This document shows positions 1 through 8,422 of a stretch of 64,000 nucleotides of DNA, piece by piece; the stretch's first letter is position 1, and every line of letters begins with the position of its first letter. The notes beneath the pieces are model-generated. The model was not told the origin of the DNA. It saw only the letters and a program-made list of their open reading frames with translations, and did not search any database. Origin of the DNA: Phycisphaerae bacterium. GTDB lineage: Bacteria; Planctomycetota; Phycisphaerae; Sedimentisphaerales; Anaerohalosphaeraceae. A program made the position numbers and the translations under genes. The stretch covers positions 1 through 64,000 of the forward strand of contig JAAYCR010000058.1 in the NCBI GenBank assembly GCA_012729675.1. Direction: 5' to 3'.

Positions 1-61
1 ACATTTCTGTGCGGACTGACCGGGTCTGCCAGAGCGTCTTGGCAGACGGTTTTTCTTTTTT
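1..61 (+). repeat. Terminator-bearing repeat element, copy 1
   Basis: This 61-base element recurs almost exactly at about 19546-19606. Both copies begin with acatttctgtgcggactgac and end in a long T tract. Nothing codes here. The two copies lie about 19.5 kb apart in the same orientation and are the only long element shared between the left edge and the repeat-rich zone near 19.4 kb. Confidence 0.75.
24..60 (+). terminator. Rho-independent terminator for a plus-strand gene left of the window
   Basis: An 8-bp perfect stem (GTCTGCCA/TGGCAGAC) with an 8-base loop is followed by GG and a nearly unbroken T tract. The T tract is on the plus strand, so it would stop transcription entering from the left edge. 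It cannot end the minus-strand polysaccharide operon. Confidence 0.6.
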
Positions 62-420
62 CCCCGCTGATGTAAATATCGATGTCCGAAGCCATATAAA
101 AGTAACCGCGGATTTTCGCAGATTATCATGACTGGATAACTGGATTGTAACCATGAAGCACACGAAGAACTCGAAGATTTTGTTATGAAGTAAGAAAAAT
201 GAGGCGAAAAATGGGAACCACGGATTTCACGGATGTACGCAGATTATAAGATGGTTTTGGTATAAAATGGCGACAGCTCTCAGGTGGACGATGGACGAAT
301 GCTGTTCACACAAAATGAATGTTTCATTCCTATACCCACCACAAACAACACAGACGGTGCAGACAAAACATATTGAAACCACAGATTTCGCGGATTACAC
401 AGAATTTCTATATCAAAGTA
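62..420. repeat. Non-coding stretch of dispersed repeats
   Basis: No gene is seen here. The stretch holds degenerate copies of a dispersed repeat built from two modules. One is 'ccgcggatttcacggatttacgcag'; the other is 'aaccatgaagaacatgaag' followed by 'ttttgttatgaagtaag'. Copies lie at about 105-260 and 357-400, and better-preserved copies lie at 14452-14605, 19390-19505 and 19668-19830. The short open frames here are translations of the repeat. Confidence 0.7.
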
Positions 421-903
421 TTAACAGGTGTTTTGGGCCAGAAACGTGGTGATACGGTCGATGACGCCCTGGCGGTTTGGGACGCGGGTTTTGGGGGCAA
501 AGGTCTTGAGCTGCTTGATTTTCTCGGGCAGTTCTTCAGTATCATAAGCAACTAAGACATGTCCCAGCTCTTCAAATTTGCGGGCGGTATCGACTTGATG
601 ATCGTTGACCACTTCGCCGTACTTTTTTTGTCGCGGCATTACCAATAAAGGCTTATTTAAGTTCAAGGCCATCGCAATATTGCCCATGCCCGCATGGCTG
701 ATGACGGCGTCACAAGCAGCCAGTGTCTTGTCAAAGGTTTCTTTATCAAGCGAATGGACATACTCCATCTTTTGGGGCCGATATTCACCAGGCCCAATCT
801 GGGCAAAAACGGCCTCCGCAATCAGTCCGGCATCTATCGCCTCATCCATCGCCCTGACCAGCCGGTCGAAACCGAATTGTGTACCAACGGCAAGAAAGAT
901 CAT
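421..903 (-). CDS. Alg13/PssE-like glycosyltransferase subunit
   Basis: This 160-residue protein resembles the GT28 C-terminal (Alg13/PssE/EpsF) family, the UDP-sugar-binding half of a split glycosyltransferase. It starts MIFLAVGTQFGFDRLV, typical of the family. The donor-binding segment SHAGMGNIAMAL...KPLLVMPR lies at about residues 88-112, followed by GEVVNDHQ. The protein acts with an Alg14-like membrane subunit on a lipid-linked sugar at the inner face of the membrane. That partner is the gene just upstream, as in other bacterial pssD-pssE pairs. The 82-base gap between the two genes carries a TTAGTTCTTAGTT-type repeat and no clear ribosome site. This is the last gene of the operon. Confidence 0.88.
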   Translation of the reverse strand: MIFLAVGTQFGFDRLVRAMDEAIDAGLIAEAVFAQIGPGEYRPQKMEYVHSLDKETFDKTLAACDAVISHAGMGNIAMALNLNKPLLVMPRQKKYGEVVNDHQVDTARKFEELGHVLVAYDTEELPEKIKQLKTFAPKTRVPNRQGVIDRITTFLAQNTC

Positions 904-945
904 TAGTTAGTTCTTAGTTCGTAGTTCTTAGTTTTGAGTTATCGG
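904..945. repeat. Simple repeat of TTAGTT / TTTTGAGTT units
   Basis: The sequence is a run of ttagttcttagttcgtagttcttagttttgagtt. Closely similar runs occur at 19358-19386 and 19846-19872, and inside a glycosyltransferase gene at about 4658-4687. It sits between the Alg14-like and Alg13-like genes where a ribosome site for the latter would be expected. Confidence 0.7.
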
Positions 946-985
946 ATTAATTGCAACTTCTGAGCCTTTGCTGATGTTCGGGAAT

Positions 986-1444
986 CTATATCAGTTCGCC
1001 GGCGTATTCAACTTTTGGGTATTTTGCGGCGACGTCCGGCCACTGGCTGAGGATCACATCGGCAAAGGGGCGAATCATCCGGCCGCTCATGGACAGTTTT
1101 TCGGCGTTGGCGATGCTGTCCACCCATATCACCTTCGCGCCGAACAGTTTACCCCAAAAACACACCAAAAACCCGGCGGCCGCTCCGGTGCTGAGAACGA
1201 CGCTCGGCCGCTCATTCCAGACAATCTTGAGGCACTTGACCATCACCCCCAGCGTCTTGACGGGCTGTTGACGATTGCATTCGCCGACGATATAGGTGGT
1301 TCCGATTGCCTGTAGCTTTTCCTGAACCATCAGGCCGGTGGACACACAAACCACCTGATGCCCTTCCCAGACCGGCACCAGCGACAACAGTTGACTCAAA
1401 TGCCCCCCCGCCGAGGCCACCAGGCATATTTTTAAAGACTTCAT
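986..1444 (-). CDS. Alg14/PssD-like glycosyltransferase membrane subunit
   Basis: This 152-residue protein belongs to the Alg14/PssD family. That family anchors and positions the Alg13-like catalytic subunit and binds the lipid-linked acceptor. The N-terminal motif ICLVASAGGHLSQLL (residues 6-20) is the family signature. The middle segment VVLSTGAAAGFLVCFWGK and the motif WVDSIANAEKLSMSG are also typical. Its start codon overlaps the stop of the GT2 fragment upstream by four bases (ATGA), so translation is probably coupled. The Alg13-like partner follows 82 bases downstream. Confidence 0.88.
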   Translation of the reverse strand: MKSLKICLVASAGGHLSQLLSLVPVWEGHQVVCVSTGLMVQEKLQAIGTTYIVGECNRQQPVKTLGVMVKCLKIVWNERPSVVLSTGAAAGFLVCFWGKLFGAKVIWVDSIANAEKLSMSGRMIRPFADVILSQWPDVAAKYPKVEYAGELI

Positions 1445-1935
1445 TCAGATGCCTCTATTTGCATTTCACCGGGGATTTTGTTCCCTTTGAAAATACGGTC
1501 AAGCTGCTCTTTGCGTATAAACTGCACTAACTCATCAGGAATCTGTCGGTTTTCCCGCAGGTAATGTGCATAGACAAAACCGGCCAATCGCAACAAACCG
1601 CTGATGCCATAAGGAGGCTCTTTGAGGCACCGTCTTGCCGATTTGACCAGCATAAACAGCGGATGCGTGGCCAGAAAGTACTCCCCAACACCTTGGCGAA
1701 AGCGGATTTTGAAAAGCCCTTTGGCATGGCCGGTACCGATGGGCTTGTTGTGGATGGCCACAACATCGGGAAATGACCAAGTCTTGTAGCTTTTCATCCG
1801 TGCTGCAAAGCAAGCGACGGTGTCCTCACCACCATACTTCATCGGGTCAAAGCCGCCGATGTCATCGAAACATTCCTTTTTGAAGACCATCAAAGCCTTA
1901 GGTGTAGAGCGACGGTCGTTCAACACCTTGCGCAT
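1441..1935 (-). pseudogene. C-terminal half of a GT2 glycosyltransferase (remnant)
   Basis: The 164-codon frame matches only the second half of a GT2 enzyme. Shared signatures with the neighbour at 4035-4949 are DRRSTPKA, RYGGED / KYGGED, GTG, FLATHPLFM and a C-terminal ENRQ(I/L)PD stretch. The nucleotide-sugar-binding half with the Asp motifs is missing. Just upstream a different frame, from an ATG at 2021, reads MKVLLADCDRAIIRKQNVV... and ends in a stop at 1920. It appears to continue the same protein across a frameshift near 1935-1950. The remaining frame still couples to the Alg14-like gene. It is probably non-functional as a transferase, though it could be expressed. Confidence 0.75.
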
Positions 1936-2164
1936 ACGCCCTTGGCCGCATTGACCATACCCAGCACGACATTCTGTTTCCGGATAATCGCTCGATCACA
2001 ATCGGCCAACAGAACCTTCATAGTGACCTTGTGTATGGGTATTCGTAACAATTCAATTTTATCAATTTGATTCATCATCATGATATTTTAACGTCCCAAT
2101 CACAAGCTCAACCCGTCGATACTTACGGGCGCCATGAAAGTTTGGATATATAGCAATACCCTGT
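1936..2164 (-). other. Degenerate gap upstream of the GT2 remnant
   Basis: This 229-base gap inside an otherwise tightly packed operon contains no intact gene. Its part nearest the GT2 remnant holds a 33-codon out-of-frame coding trace (2021-1920). The rest is AT-rich sequence, including atgatgatgaatcaaattga on the minus strand, without recognisable coding content. Confidence 0.5.
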
Positions 2165-4027
2165 CTATGATTTTACATTGCCTTTTGTGGTACAGTTCTT
2201 AAACCATAATGCTAAACCCAGCAACGTCCAGATTTGCAGAAAATAATCTTTTCTGCCAGCACAATGCTCATCCAAGATATTTCGACAGACCGTTTTGGAC
2301 AACAAGGAATCAGGGATATAACCGTCAGAAATTACTGTATCGTAACAATAATCTTTTAATTTTCCTCTGAACCACCGGGCCAAAGGCATAACAAAACCCG
2401 CTTTAGGTCGATTAACAATTTCTTCAGGCAAGTATTTTAGGGCTATCTGTTTGACAGCCCATTTCCGAATATTGCCTCTTATTTTATATTGATTGGGCAA
2501 TGAGAAGACATATTCTACCAATTCATGATCTAAAAATGGTACGCGTCCCTCAATCGCAGCTCCCATCGTCATTCTGTCGCCGCGGTCCAGCAGATTATCC
2601 GGCAACCAGACCTTGCAATCGCAAAATAACATAGAATTCAAAGCATTAGGTAGATTATTATTCTCAACATAGTCGGCAATTGGATTGCCGAAAGAATTGC
2701 GGCCTGACAAAAGTGATCTTTTCTCATTTTCACTAAAAGGTGCGAACCACAAAGCCCATCTTTCGGCGTAATTGCCCTCAAACATCGCTTTTAGCGCCAC
2801 TTCAATCTTTCGGCCGCGGGAAGGGATCGCTTTGATGACTGCCGACTTAATGCGGTCGGGAAGCCAGCTGAAACCGCTGCTGTAGCCGTCATAGCGATAC
2901 TTCGGGTACCCGGCGAACAATTCGTCGCTGCCTTCGCCCGACAACAACACTTTCACCTCGGAGTTGGCCATTTTGGACAACAGATATAAAGGAATATCCG
3001 CCGGCTCGCTCAACGGAGCATCTCGCAAAATCGTCAACGACTCCAGAAGCTCCATGAACATTTCTTCCTTAAGAATCAGTTCGTGGTGATCCGTCTTATA
3101 CAGATCGGCTACAACTTTGGCATACGGCGCTTCATTGGATTTAAAATTATCAAAACCCACCGTGAATGTTTTGACAGGTTCTTTTGTCATCTGGCTCATC
3201 AGGGCAACGATCAGGCTGGAATCGACGCCGCCGCTCAAAAAAGCCCCCAGCGGCACATCGCTGATCAGTCGTCTTTGGATGGATCGTTTTAACAACGTCT
3301 CGGTGTTTTCCAGCACCGTAACGTCATCCTGATTCTCAAGCACCTGCTGTTGAATCGGAATGTCCCAGTATTTTTCTGTCTTTACCCCTTCGGGGGAAAC
3401 CTTCATAAAATGTCCCGGCAATAATTTATGAACCCCCTGATAAAGCGTTCCCGGCGCCGGCACGGATCGGAACGTCAGATAATGCCAGATGCCTTCCTGA
3501 GAAGGAGATGGAACGACCTGAGGATGCTTAAAAATGGCTTTTTGCTCTGACGCAAACACAAACACGCCATCCCGGGCATAATAAAACACCGGCTTGATTC
3601 CCATCCTGTCTCGCACCAGAAAAAGAGAGCGATCTTTATTGTCCCAGATTGCAAAGGCAAACATCCCGTAAAGACGGCTCAGCATCGCGGTGCCGTATTC
3701 TTCGTAAAGATGCACCAGCGTTTCGGTGTCGCCATGCGTTTTAAATCGGTGTCCCCGCTCGATCAGTTGCTGTCGTAATTCCTGATAATTATAAATCTCT
3801 CCATTAAATGTAATCCAGATGGAACCATCCTCATTACATAATGGCTGCTTACTTCCCTCCACATCAATAATACTTAAACGGACATGCCCTAACCCGCAAG
3901 AGTGATCATTGCTTAGGTAAACTCCATCACCATCTGGCCCCCGATGCTTAATAACACAATTCATCCGGTCAATGATCTGCATATCCACCTGGTGTTTATA
4001 ATCGATAATTCCATTTATCCCGCACAT
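2165..4027 (-). CDS. asnB: Asparagine synthase (glutamine-hydrolysing)-type amidotransferase
   Basis: This 620-residue protein has the class II glutaminase domain first, with Cys2 as the N-terminal nucleophile after Met removal (MCGINGIIDY) and RHRGPDGDG-like context near residue 30. The ATP-pyrophosphatase synthetase domain follows, with the P-loop LSGGVDSS at about residues 264-271 and GEGSDELFAGYPKY further on. In central metabolism the family makes asparagine from aspartate. Copies inside exopolysaccharide and exosortase loci, as here, are thought to amidate sugar acids or other glycan components. It lies 7 bases downstream of a GT2 gene, so it is part of the operon. Length is normal for AsnB. 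Confidence 0.93.
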   Translation of the reverse strand: MCGINGIIDYKHQVDMQIIDRMNCVIKHRGPDGDGVYLSNDHSCGLGHVRLSIIDVEGSKQPLCNEDGSIWITFNGEIYNYQELRQQLIERGHRFKTHGDTETLVHLYEEYGTAMLSRLYGMFAFAIWDNKDRSLFLVRDRMGIKPVFYYARDGVFVFASEQKAIFKHPQVVPSPSQEGIWHYLTFRSVPAPGTLYQGVHKLLPGHFMKVSPEGVKTEKYWDIPIQQQVLENQDDVTVLENTETLLKRSIQRRLISDVPLGAFLSGGVDSSLIVALMSQMTKEPVKTFTVGFDNFKSNEAPYAKVVADLYKTDHHELILKEEMFMELLESLTILRDAPLSEPADIPLYLLSKMANSEVKVLLSGEGSDELFAGYPKYRYDGYSSGFSWLPDRIKSAVIKAIPSRGRKIEVALKAMFEGNYAERWALWFAPFSENEKRSLLSGRNSFGNPIADYVENNNLPNALNSMLFCDCKVWLPDNLLDRGDRMTMGAAIEGRVPFLDHELVEYVFSLPNQYKIRGNIRKWAVKQIALKYLPEEIVNRPKAGFVMPLARWFRGKLKDYCYDTVISDGYIPDSLLSKTVCRNILDEHCAGRKDYFLQIWTLLGLALWFKNCTTKGNVKS

Positions 4028-4034
4028 TTTTGTT

Positions 4035-4949
4035 TCACTCCGGCTGCCACAATTTTTTTCCGAGCTTAATCATATTCAAAAGCCGATTCATCTGTTCCGC
4101 TCGAATAAAGTCTTTTGCATCATCCGGCAATTGCCGATTTTCTTTTTTCAAATAAGCGGCGACATACCCCAAAAGCCTTGCCAGCGATGACAGGATATAG
4201 GGTTTTTCCCAGAACGCTCTTTTCACGCACTTAAACACCATAAAAAGCGGATGGGTCGCCAGAAAATAATCCGTAAATCCCATCCTATATCTCGCCTTCA
4301 ACAGAGACCGCCCATCGCCTGTTCCCACTGGCCGGAGATGCTTAACCACAATATCATTGAACGACCACGTCTGCCATCCGTTCATCCGGGCCATAATTTC
4401 CATTCCGGAATCTTCACCCCCATATCTAAACGGAATATACCCTCCACACTTTTCATAACACTCCCCTTTGAATACCTGGATCGCCTTAGGGGTAGAACGC
4501 CTGTCAATCTTTGCCTCTTTCCATCGACTTCCTTCTTGTTCAAGATAAGTGCCGGTTGCAATTCCCAGTTTAGGATATTGTTTAAATTTCTGAAATATCT
4601 TTTCATAATAATCCGGACATAACTCTACATCTGCATCGAGGACAGCGAAATAATCAACGTTTTGAGTCTTAAGTTTTGAGTTTTGAACAACTTCAAGACC
4701 GCGCTGAATAGCGTAAACGTTGCTGGCATAATAGGTTTGATCCGTTTCCTTTGAGCGATAGACGTATTGAATCCATGCATATATCTGGGCGTATTGTTTG
4801 ACAATATCCGCCGTTTGATCGGTTGAGCCGTCATCGACAATGACCCATAACAGCGGCTTGCGTGTCTGGGCAACGACGCTTTGGATCGTTTGCTCAATGT
4901 ATGCGGCCTCATTAAAGGCCGGTGTTATGATGATAAAACTATCCTGCAT
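4035..4949 (-). CDS. GT2 family glycosyltransferase
   Basis: This 304-residue family 2 glycosyltransferase opens with FIIITPAFNEAAYIEQTI and VDDGSTDQT (residues 37-45) and has the metal-binding VLDADVELCPDYY at about residues 101-113. The C-terminal part resembles the fragment at 1441-1935. A peptide QNSKLKTQN just before the DAD motif is encoded by a TTTTGAG-type repeat (4658-4687). The same repeat is found between genes elsewhere, so it looks like an in-frame insertion. The start codon follows the previous gene's stop directly (TAAATG). It probably adds a sugar to the lipid-linked repeat unit on the cytoplasmic side; the sugar cannot be read from sequence. Confidence 0.92.
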   Translation of the reverse strand: MQDSFIIITPAFNEAAYIEQTIQSVVAQTRKPLLWVIVDDGSTDQTADIVKQYAQIYAWIQYVYRSKETDQTYYASNVYAIQRGLEVVQNSKLKTQNVDYFAVLDADVELCPDYYEKIFQKFKQYPKLGIATGTYLEQEGSRWKEAKIDRRSTPKAIQVFKGECYEKCGGYIPFRYGGEDSGMEIMARMNGWQTWSFNDIVVKHLRPVGTGDGRSLLKARYRMGFTDYFLATHPLFMVFKCVKRAFWEKPYILSSLARLLGYVAAYLKKENRQLPDDAKDFIRAEQMNRLLNMIKLGKKLWQPE

Positions 4950-5876
4950 TTATTTACCCATTAAAACTGCGCGACTGCCCTGCCAGTAGGCACTTGCAGT
5001 ATCCAGTGCACGGCGTCTCTGGGCTGGTTTGGCGGCGACACACAACCAATACGGTATTCGCAACACAAAAAACATTAATACCAATATTTTGGCAATTCCA
5101 TAATTAATCACTCCATGATTTTGTTTCATAAATTGTAAAATGGCTCTGCGAAGCTGGATCGTCATTGCCACACGAACTTGCTTGCTGCTCTGGCCGCCCA
5201 AGTGGATAATCTGGGCATCCGGATAAAATAGATTCTGCCAGCCTGCCTTTTTGAGCCGCCAGCACCAATCCGTCTCTTCGGCATACATAAAGAAATCTTC
5301 ATCCATCATACCGACCTGGTCAATCGCCTCGCGACGCACGAGCATAAAGCAACCGGTGACGACGTCCACTTGGCGAACATCATCGCGATTCCACCAGGAC
5401 ATTCGCTCCCGGCCGAAGAATCGGTTCCTGGGAAATATCTTATACAGATAGGTCGAAGACAGACATAGATTCAACAGGGAAGGAAACATAAAGCAGGTCG
5501 GTTGAAGGGTGCGATCAGGATTCAGCACTTTGCACCCTATTACCGCAGCCTCAGAGTGCTGCCCGGCAAAGGCAAGCGTCTTTTGGATGGCGCCGTCCAA
5601 AACGACCGTATCCGAATTGAGCAGCAGCACATACCGGCCTTTGGCGATCTGTATCCCCTGGTTGTTCGCGGCCGCAAAACCCTTATTTTCGGTATTCTCA
5701 ATCAAAATCACCTGCGGAAACTCGGCCTTGACCATCGCCGCCGAGCCATCCGAAGACGCATTATCCACAACAATGGCTTCATACTCGGCCCCCGTTGTCT
5801 GGGCATACACCGACGCCAGACAATCCCGCAGAATATCCCGCGTATTCCAGCTAACAATAATAACCGAAATGTCCAT
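4950..5876 (-). CDS. GT2 family glycosyltransferase (rhamnosyltransferase-like)
   Basis: This 308-residue protein is of the WcaE/RfbN-like GT2 group. Residues 1-10 read MDISVIIVSW, then VDNASSDGS, a complete LLLNSDTVV metal site near residue 88, and a later EETDWCWRLKKAGW acceptor-side motif near residue 205. The C-terminus has a hydrophobic helix (ILVLMFFVLRIPYWLCV) that could be a membrane contact. It overlaps the upstream GT4 stop by one base (TAATG), so the two are translationally linked. Rhamnosyltransferases are the usual assignment for such sequences, but the donor sugar is not certain. Confidence 0.92.
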   Translation of the reverse strand: MDISVIIVSWNTRDILRDCLASVYAQTTGAEYEAIVVDNASSDGSAAMVKAEFPQVILIENTENKGFAAANNQGIQIAKGRYVLLLNSDTVVLDGAIQKTLAFAGQHSEAAVIGCKVLNPDRTLQPTCFMFPSLLNLCLSSTYLYKIFPRNRFFGRERMSWWNRDDVRQVDVVTGCFMLVRREAIDQVGMMDEDFFMYAEETDWCWRLKKAGWQNLFYPDAQIIHLGGQSSKQVRVAMTIQLRRAILQFMKQNHGVINYGIAKILVLMFFVLRIPYWLCVAAKPAQRRRALDTASAYWQGSRAVLMGK

Positions 5877-7006
5877 TAAGAAAGATCTTGCTGGATTACA
5901 TTAATAATCTTTTGCGCAACAACATCCCAAGTATAATTATTGATGACATGATTTCTCCCTGCCTGTGCCATTGTTTCAAGCTTAAATTTATTTTTTAAAA
6001 GCTCAATAAGTTGATCTGCCAAAACAACTGAATCTACCGTATCTACCAAAATACCGGTTATTGCATTGATAATCGCATCCTCTCTACCCTGTCCTCGAAA
6101 AGTAACGGGCACAACCCCGTAATACTGGGCTTCTAAAAAGCAAATTCCGAACGGCTCAAATAAAGAGGGAACACACATCACCGAAGCCTCAAGAAGTGCG
6201 TTATCCAGTCTTAATAAATCTCTTGGACTATTCTTGTCAAGATAACCCCAGACTTCGACGCCTTGGCAGGTTATATTAGGACTACAGCCAACAATTATTA
6301 GTTTTGAGTCCTTTATTTCATTTTTGACTTTGCAAAAAGCATCCAGTAAAAGGGTTCCACCTTTTCGATCCCAGTCTCTTCCAATAAAAAGAATTGTGTT
6401 TTTATCATAAGATTTTGTATTCATATTTTTAGGACAGACAGAGGCACCCAGTCCAACGACAACAATGTTTTCGCTTGGAATATCATACTGTTCTATGATT
6501 GCTTTTTTTGTCCAATGGGATGTGACAAATATCCTTTTGCAACTCTTGAAAATCATTTTTTGAACTTTTACTGCCTGCTCAATTTCAATGCCATCCAATT
6601 TTTTTATGGAAAACTGTCCTGCTGTAGCGGCCTGTGAAATTGTCATATCCGTAAAGCAATAATGTAAATCTGGCTTATCATACCAAACCTGTGTGCCGAT
6701 TTGAAAGAAAACATTAAACCGACCATAACTATTTGTTTTTTGGGCAACTCTCCTAGACAATTTTTCAACATTCGAGACCCTCCATAACCAAGCCGGTTTT
6801 ATGCCGGGCCTGCCATAAGTACGTACTTTTGAAAAATCAACTATACCCGTCAAGAAATCTTGTGGACGTATTTGCTTGGTACTAATATAGCCCGCAATCA
6901 GCCCCCTGCGGTCAAATTCATCAAATAAATATCTGGCTACACCTGAAAAGGTTTTTTCACACAAAGGCGAGCCAAATGATGCTCCTATCATTGCTATTTT
7001 TTTCAT
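5876..7006 (-). CDS. GT4 family glycosyltransferase
   Basis: This 376-residue GT-B fold enzyme has an N-terminal acceptor half that starts MKKIAMIGASFGSPLCEKTFSG. The C-terminal half carries LFIGRDWDRKGG near residue 200 and the E-x7-E donor site in EPFGICFLE near residue 285, followed by VTFRGQGRED. The C-terminal half is clearly GT4-like. The N-terminal half is divergent. It is more AT-rich than most of the window, as is the asnB-to-wzx part of the locus in general, which is common for acquired polysaccharide genes. Confidence 0.9.
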   Translation of the reverse strand: MKKIAMIGASFGSPLCEKTFSGVARYLFDEFDRRGLIAGYISTKQIRPQDFLTGIVDFSKVRTYGRPGIKPAWLWRVSNVEKLSRRVAQKTNSYGRFNVFFQIGTQVWYDKPDLHYCFTDMTISQAATAGQFSIKKLDGIEIEQAVKVQKMIFKSCKRIFVTSHWTKKAIIEQYDIPSENIVVVGLGASVCPKNMNTKSYDKNTILFIGRDWDRKGGTLLLDAFCKVKNEIKDSKLIIVGCSPNITCQGVEVWGYLDKNSPRDLLRLDNALLEASVMCVPSLFEPFGICFLEAQYYGVVPVTFRGQGREDAIINAITGILVDTVDSVVLADQLIELLKNKFKLETMAQAGRNHVINNYTWDVVAQKIINVIQQDLS

Positions 7007-7035
7007 TTCTACAATCTTTTCTGAAAATTGTAAAT

Positions 7036-8370
7036 CTAATATTCAAGGTTTTTTCGTTTGCGTTGATTTATAGAGGAAACATTGCGGCTTGACATGCTCC
7101 CAATCATCGCCAGCAGCAAATACCAGATTAAGTAAATCTGCCCAAAATATGAAACCCCGATAAACATCACGCAATGCACGAACAGACTTACCCCCAATGC
7201 CCAGGATAGTGCCAGTTTAAAAGGATGGTTTGCATGTGATCTCCAAAGTCTGCCCACCTCACGAAAAGCAATTACAATAATCGCGATAAACAGCAGCATC
7301 GTCACAATTCCTCCCGTAACCCCCATCAAAAGGTATTGATTGGTCACATCCCCCGCCCAGATCCCCCACGAAGCAACCGTATCGCCTGAACACCCCACAA
7401 GCCACCAATCGCCGAAGTTAAGAATCGCCTGATTGATCAAATTAAACCTGTGCCAGCCGGTCGATCCGCCAACAGCACTAACGCGAGAGATTAAATGCCA
7501 GACGGGAGCCTGCATCATCAGATGCAAAGCCACCAAAAGGACCAGTAGGCTCCATCGTACAATTCGCATATAACGCCGAAATATAAAGAACAATCCTCCT
7601 ATAACTGCACTGAGTACTCCCAATACGGGGGTGCTTGAGGCACAACAGACCACGATAATCACTGACATCGTTAAGCCAATAATGCTGAAAACCCGACCTT
7701 TTGCGGATTTCCACGCATAGGCGGCCATCAGCGGCATCACCGACGCCCAAAAACAGCCCGCCAAAATCGCATGCGAAAAGGCCCCTTGGCAGCGAAGCCG
7801 GCCCTCCCGGGCAACCGTAATCGCATGGACACCGCCGAATACAGAGAACACGTTCCTGCCGGTGCGATTTTCCAGCAAAAAAAATGCGGCCACGGGGACG
7901 CTTATGAGAATCAGGCCGGTAATGATAGGGTCGACATCCGCCCAATCATGCACCAGACAGCGAAACAAAAAATACATCCCGAACGCATCAAATCCAACCC
8001 CCAAGCGATTGACTACGGCCGAAAATGAGCCTTCGCGAAGCACGTACAAAAACATAGCACTGAGCGTCCACAGCGTCATCGCCGTATCCAGCGGTTTCCA
8101 AACAAAGCCATGATACTCCTTGCGTAGAATCAGACGCATGGCGCCAAACAAAACCATAATCCGCAAAAAATCGAAATCCAAACTGGCAATGACAATGCGC
8201 TGTGCGGATGAGACAAAACATGCCATGACCAGCATCGGTAAAACAGACCACCGTCTCGGCAAAAAAAGCAAACACAAGCCGAGAACAGCTACTGCCAGCA
8301 ATCCCAAAGGATGAACTGTCGTCTGCCCCGCAAACTCCGATTGGCCAACTACTAACGCATCTTCGTTCAT
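7036..8370 (-). CDS. O-antigen ligase/polymerase-like membrane protein (Wzy-type)
   Basis: This 444-residue protein has at least ten predicted membrane segments, for example LGLLAVAVLGLCLLFL near the N-terminus and IVTMLLFIAIIVIAF near the C-terminus. A larger soluble loop lies at about residues 315-350 (ISRVSAVGGSTGWHRFNLIN...DWWLVG), with Arg, His and Gly-Trp residues like the periplasmic loop of Wzy/WaaL proteins. In a Wzx/Wzy locus this protein would join repeat units on the outer face of the membrane. A single flippase gene further upstream completes that pathway. Sequence alone does not separate a polymerase from a ligase. Confidence 0.82.
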   Translation of the reverse strand: MNEDALVVGQSEFAGQTTVHPLGLLAVAVLGLCLLFLPRRWSVLPMLVMACFVSSAQRIVIASLDFDFLRIMVLFGAMRLILRKEYHGFVWKPLDTAMTLWTLSAMFLYVLREGSFSAVVNRLGVGFDAFGMYFLFRCLVHDWADVDPIITGLILISVPVAAFFLLENRTGRNVFSVFGGVHAITVAREGRLRCQGAFSHAILAGCFWASVMPLMAAYAWKSAKGRVFSIIGLTMSVIIVVCCASSTPVLGVLSAVIGGLFFIFRRYMRIVRWSLLVLLVALHLMMQAPVWHLISRVSAVGGSTGWHRFNLINQAILNFGDWWLVGCSGDTVASWGIWAGDVTNQYLLMGVTGGIVTMLLFIAIIVIAFREVGRLWRSHANHPFKLALSWALGVSLFVHCVMFIGVSYFGQIYLIWYLLLAMIGSMSSRNVSSINQRKRKNLEY

Positions 8371-8422
8371 AAAATCACAGTTGAATTACAGATTCTATTC
8401 AGCTGACGAAAGCAAAACAACA

